A DNA stretch of 64,000 bases from Paragordius varius (Eukaryota; Nematomorpha), in NCBI GenBank assembly GCA_964247055.1, contig OZ176052.1:9548001-9612000 (forward strand), read 5' to 3'. The notes below the pieces were generated by a model, which had not been told where the DNA came from, did no database searches, and saw only the letters and a program-made list of their open reading frames with translations. Of this stretch, positions 62,407 through 64,000 are shown in pieces (the stretch's first letter is position 1; each line of letters begins with the position of its first letter). The translations under genes were made by a program, and so were the position numbers.

Positions 62407-63420
62407 TATTTACAAGTCTTTATAATGGTGAAAATTTAATAAAAAAATGAAAATTATTGGCAGGCTATTTTTTATCATCTTACCAAATTAAAACTATGAC
62501 CAAATTACTGTTCTTTAAATCAAAAGAAATTTTGAAAATAGCTACCTAACAAAAACATATTTTTAATATTTATATGCGATAATAACTTTAAAAAGTAAAA
62601 ATATGCTTGCATCACTATAAACATACAGGTGACATTAAACAGAAAGTCTCATTATATTATAAAGAAAAAACATTAAATTCTTTTTTGATAAAGGATAATT
62701 GTTTAAAGTTTGTTTAATGCTTGTTTGACGTTTCTTATAAAAAATAAAAGGATCAATAGATTTGCTGTTAATAACTTTAGTTTCAAATAAAAAATTGAAG
62801 CAATCAGCGTAACTTTGATAAGTATCAAAGATTTTTATAATTATTGTTGGACCAGGTGTTTTGAAAAGATGCCCTTTCGCTAGGATGATTAAAATGTCCA
62901 AAAATATTTTTAAGGCAATTTTTGGGTAAACGTACCGTCATTCAAATTCGATATGTATTATTCTTATAAAGGCACATATTAAAGCAGTTTCTAAGTTAAA
63001 AGTGTAGATTAAGAAGGAATGCTATGTCTAGTACCCTTGTAGGTGCACTCTATCGATTTATAAATACGCCTCCTGTAAAACCACGTGACTATTGGGTATT
63101 TTGGCGGATAACCATAATAATTCAGTTATATTGCCTTTAGATAAATGCTTAGAGTAATAAATATTATTTTGAAAACCGCTGTATTTGGTTCGACCCCTGT
63201 CAATTTAAGTTTTTAAAATAATTTATACCCCAATATGTTCAAATCAATTTGGAAAATGGCCTTTAATGTATACCTATGTTTAGCAACATTGCCTTTTAAA
63301 TGCGCCAATCATTGTTGAGCTGCTTATTAAAATTGTTCCCGTGTTACAGCCCCACATTTGGTAAAATACGCCGAATATTTCCGAACTTTGCACAATAAAA
63401 CATTAATTTAGAATAATATA
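62407..63420. other. No recognisable gene
   Basis: An open stretch on the minus strand (62901-62635) lacks an ATG start and resembles nothing I know. Otherwise AT-rich text without repeats. Confidence 0.35.
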
Positions 63421-64000
63421 ATGTGACCAGATAGGCTGTTTTTCGCAGTATAGTACTGCGTTTTTGGAAAAAAACTGCGCCTGTACTGCCCTGACTTTTG
63501 TACTGCTTTTAAAAATTTTTTGTAATATTAATTACCTTATATAAAAAATTAATGTAAAATTTTATAGAGTATCCGCTGTTAAAATAATAATTTGTAAAAA
63601 AAGGTTCATTCGGTAAATACTAATATTAATCTATTTTAATTGGTTAATATTTTATTTTCTGATTGAGTACATGGAATCGGGTTTCGGACCGGTAAAATCG
63701 CTTATGAAGGCAATCGCCCAGGGAACTATAATTCTTTCGACCGTAAGATTTAGGCTAAAGGCCCTTTAACTCAGGGCTTTCGCAAAAGCGGCCTCAAAAT
63801 ATAAAATAAACACAAAATGAATTTATGATGTTTTAGTAATTAAAAGTTCAATGTTTGTTTCATTTGTTTCAGTTAATTTAATGCATATGTTGGATATTTT
63901 TAATTGTTTCTAATAAGTTAATAAATAGTAAAGAACTATATCATCAGATAAACCGCAGCACTGGTGTAAAAATAGGCAATGTATGATTTAATTTTGCACT
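63421..64000 (-). mobile_element. Family C element, copy 3, cut by window end
   Basis: Starts ATGTGACCAGATAGG after TA, equal to the right end of the other family C copies, so it runs in reverse. The CGCAGTATAGTACTGCG palindrome is present. Similarity to the other two interiors continues in diverged form to near the window end. Confidence 0.75.

Noticed and set aside
62635-62901. 88-codon minus-strand open stretch
   Set aside because: No ATG at its start, no recognised family, no consistent splice partner; left as unassigned.
1-64000. Search for CRISPR arrays, bacterial operons or viral gene clusters
   Set aside because: All genes are intron-bearing eukaryotic ones; the tandem arrays have no spacer-repeat pattern, and no capsid, integrase-LTR or polymerase cluster was recognised.

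Overview
This is a strongly AT-rich animal-type nuclear segment. It has a nine-gene cluster set around a transposon-dense core. Standard stops are used and every assigned gene has spliceosomal introns. The most telling feature is intron size. Seventeen or so introns of only 21-27 nt interrupt most of the genes, alongside ordinary introns of 50 nt to 3 kb. This bimodal pattern, with short intergenic distances, suggests a reduced or parasitic metazoan. Dicyemid mesozoans are the group I know with introns this short, and orthonectids or myxozoans are alternatives. The species cannot be fixed from sequence alone.

Left gene block (3.9-26.2 kb): glutaryl-CoA dehydrogenase (+, GCDH-like, 5' exon not found); SRP9 (-), converging on GCDH with a 13-nt gap; MSH6 (+, 25 exons, 1331 residues), starting 52 bp from SRP9 in head-to-head arrangement; a possible small membrane protein (-) overlapping the MSH6 3' end; the rRNA methyltransferase BUD23 (-); ELOF1 (+), whose start codon is 29 bp from that of BUD23; and an ER-type cysteine glutathione peroxidase (GPX7/8-like, -) with a C-terminal REDL signal, ending 16 nt from ELOF1.

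Transposon core (26.2-54.7 kb): several hAT elements (two with perfect 8-bp target duplications), a LINE fragment, Tc1/mariner-like TA-inserting non-autonomous elements, and one apparently intact transposase-derived gene (39.4-40.5 kb). That gene carries a 23-nt intron and has lost the third catalytic acidic residue, so it is a domestication candidate. The most unusual elements are family A: TA-flanked elements with tip TACCATTT whose terminal inverted repeats are 21-bp tandem arrays. At least three unrelated-looking 21-mers occupy the same position in different copies. Two copies form a 2.8-kb inverted dimer.

Right gene block (54.7-61.1 kb): mitochondrial ribosomal protein uL22 (MRPL22, +) converging on a two-transmembrane guanylyl cyclase-like gene (-). 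The cyclase has lost three catalytic residues and nearly all of its extracellular domain. Family A copies sit in introns of MSH6 and the cyclase. No tRNA, rRNA or CRISPR was recognised.
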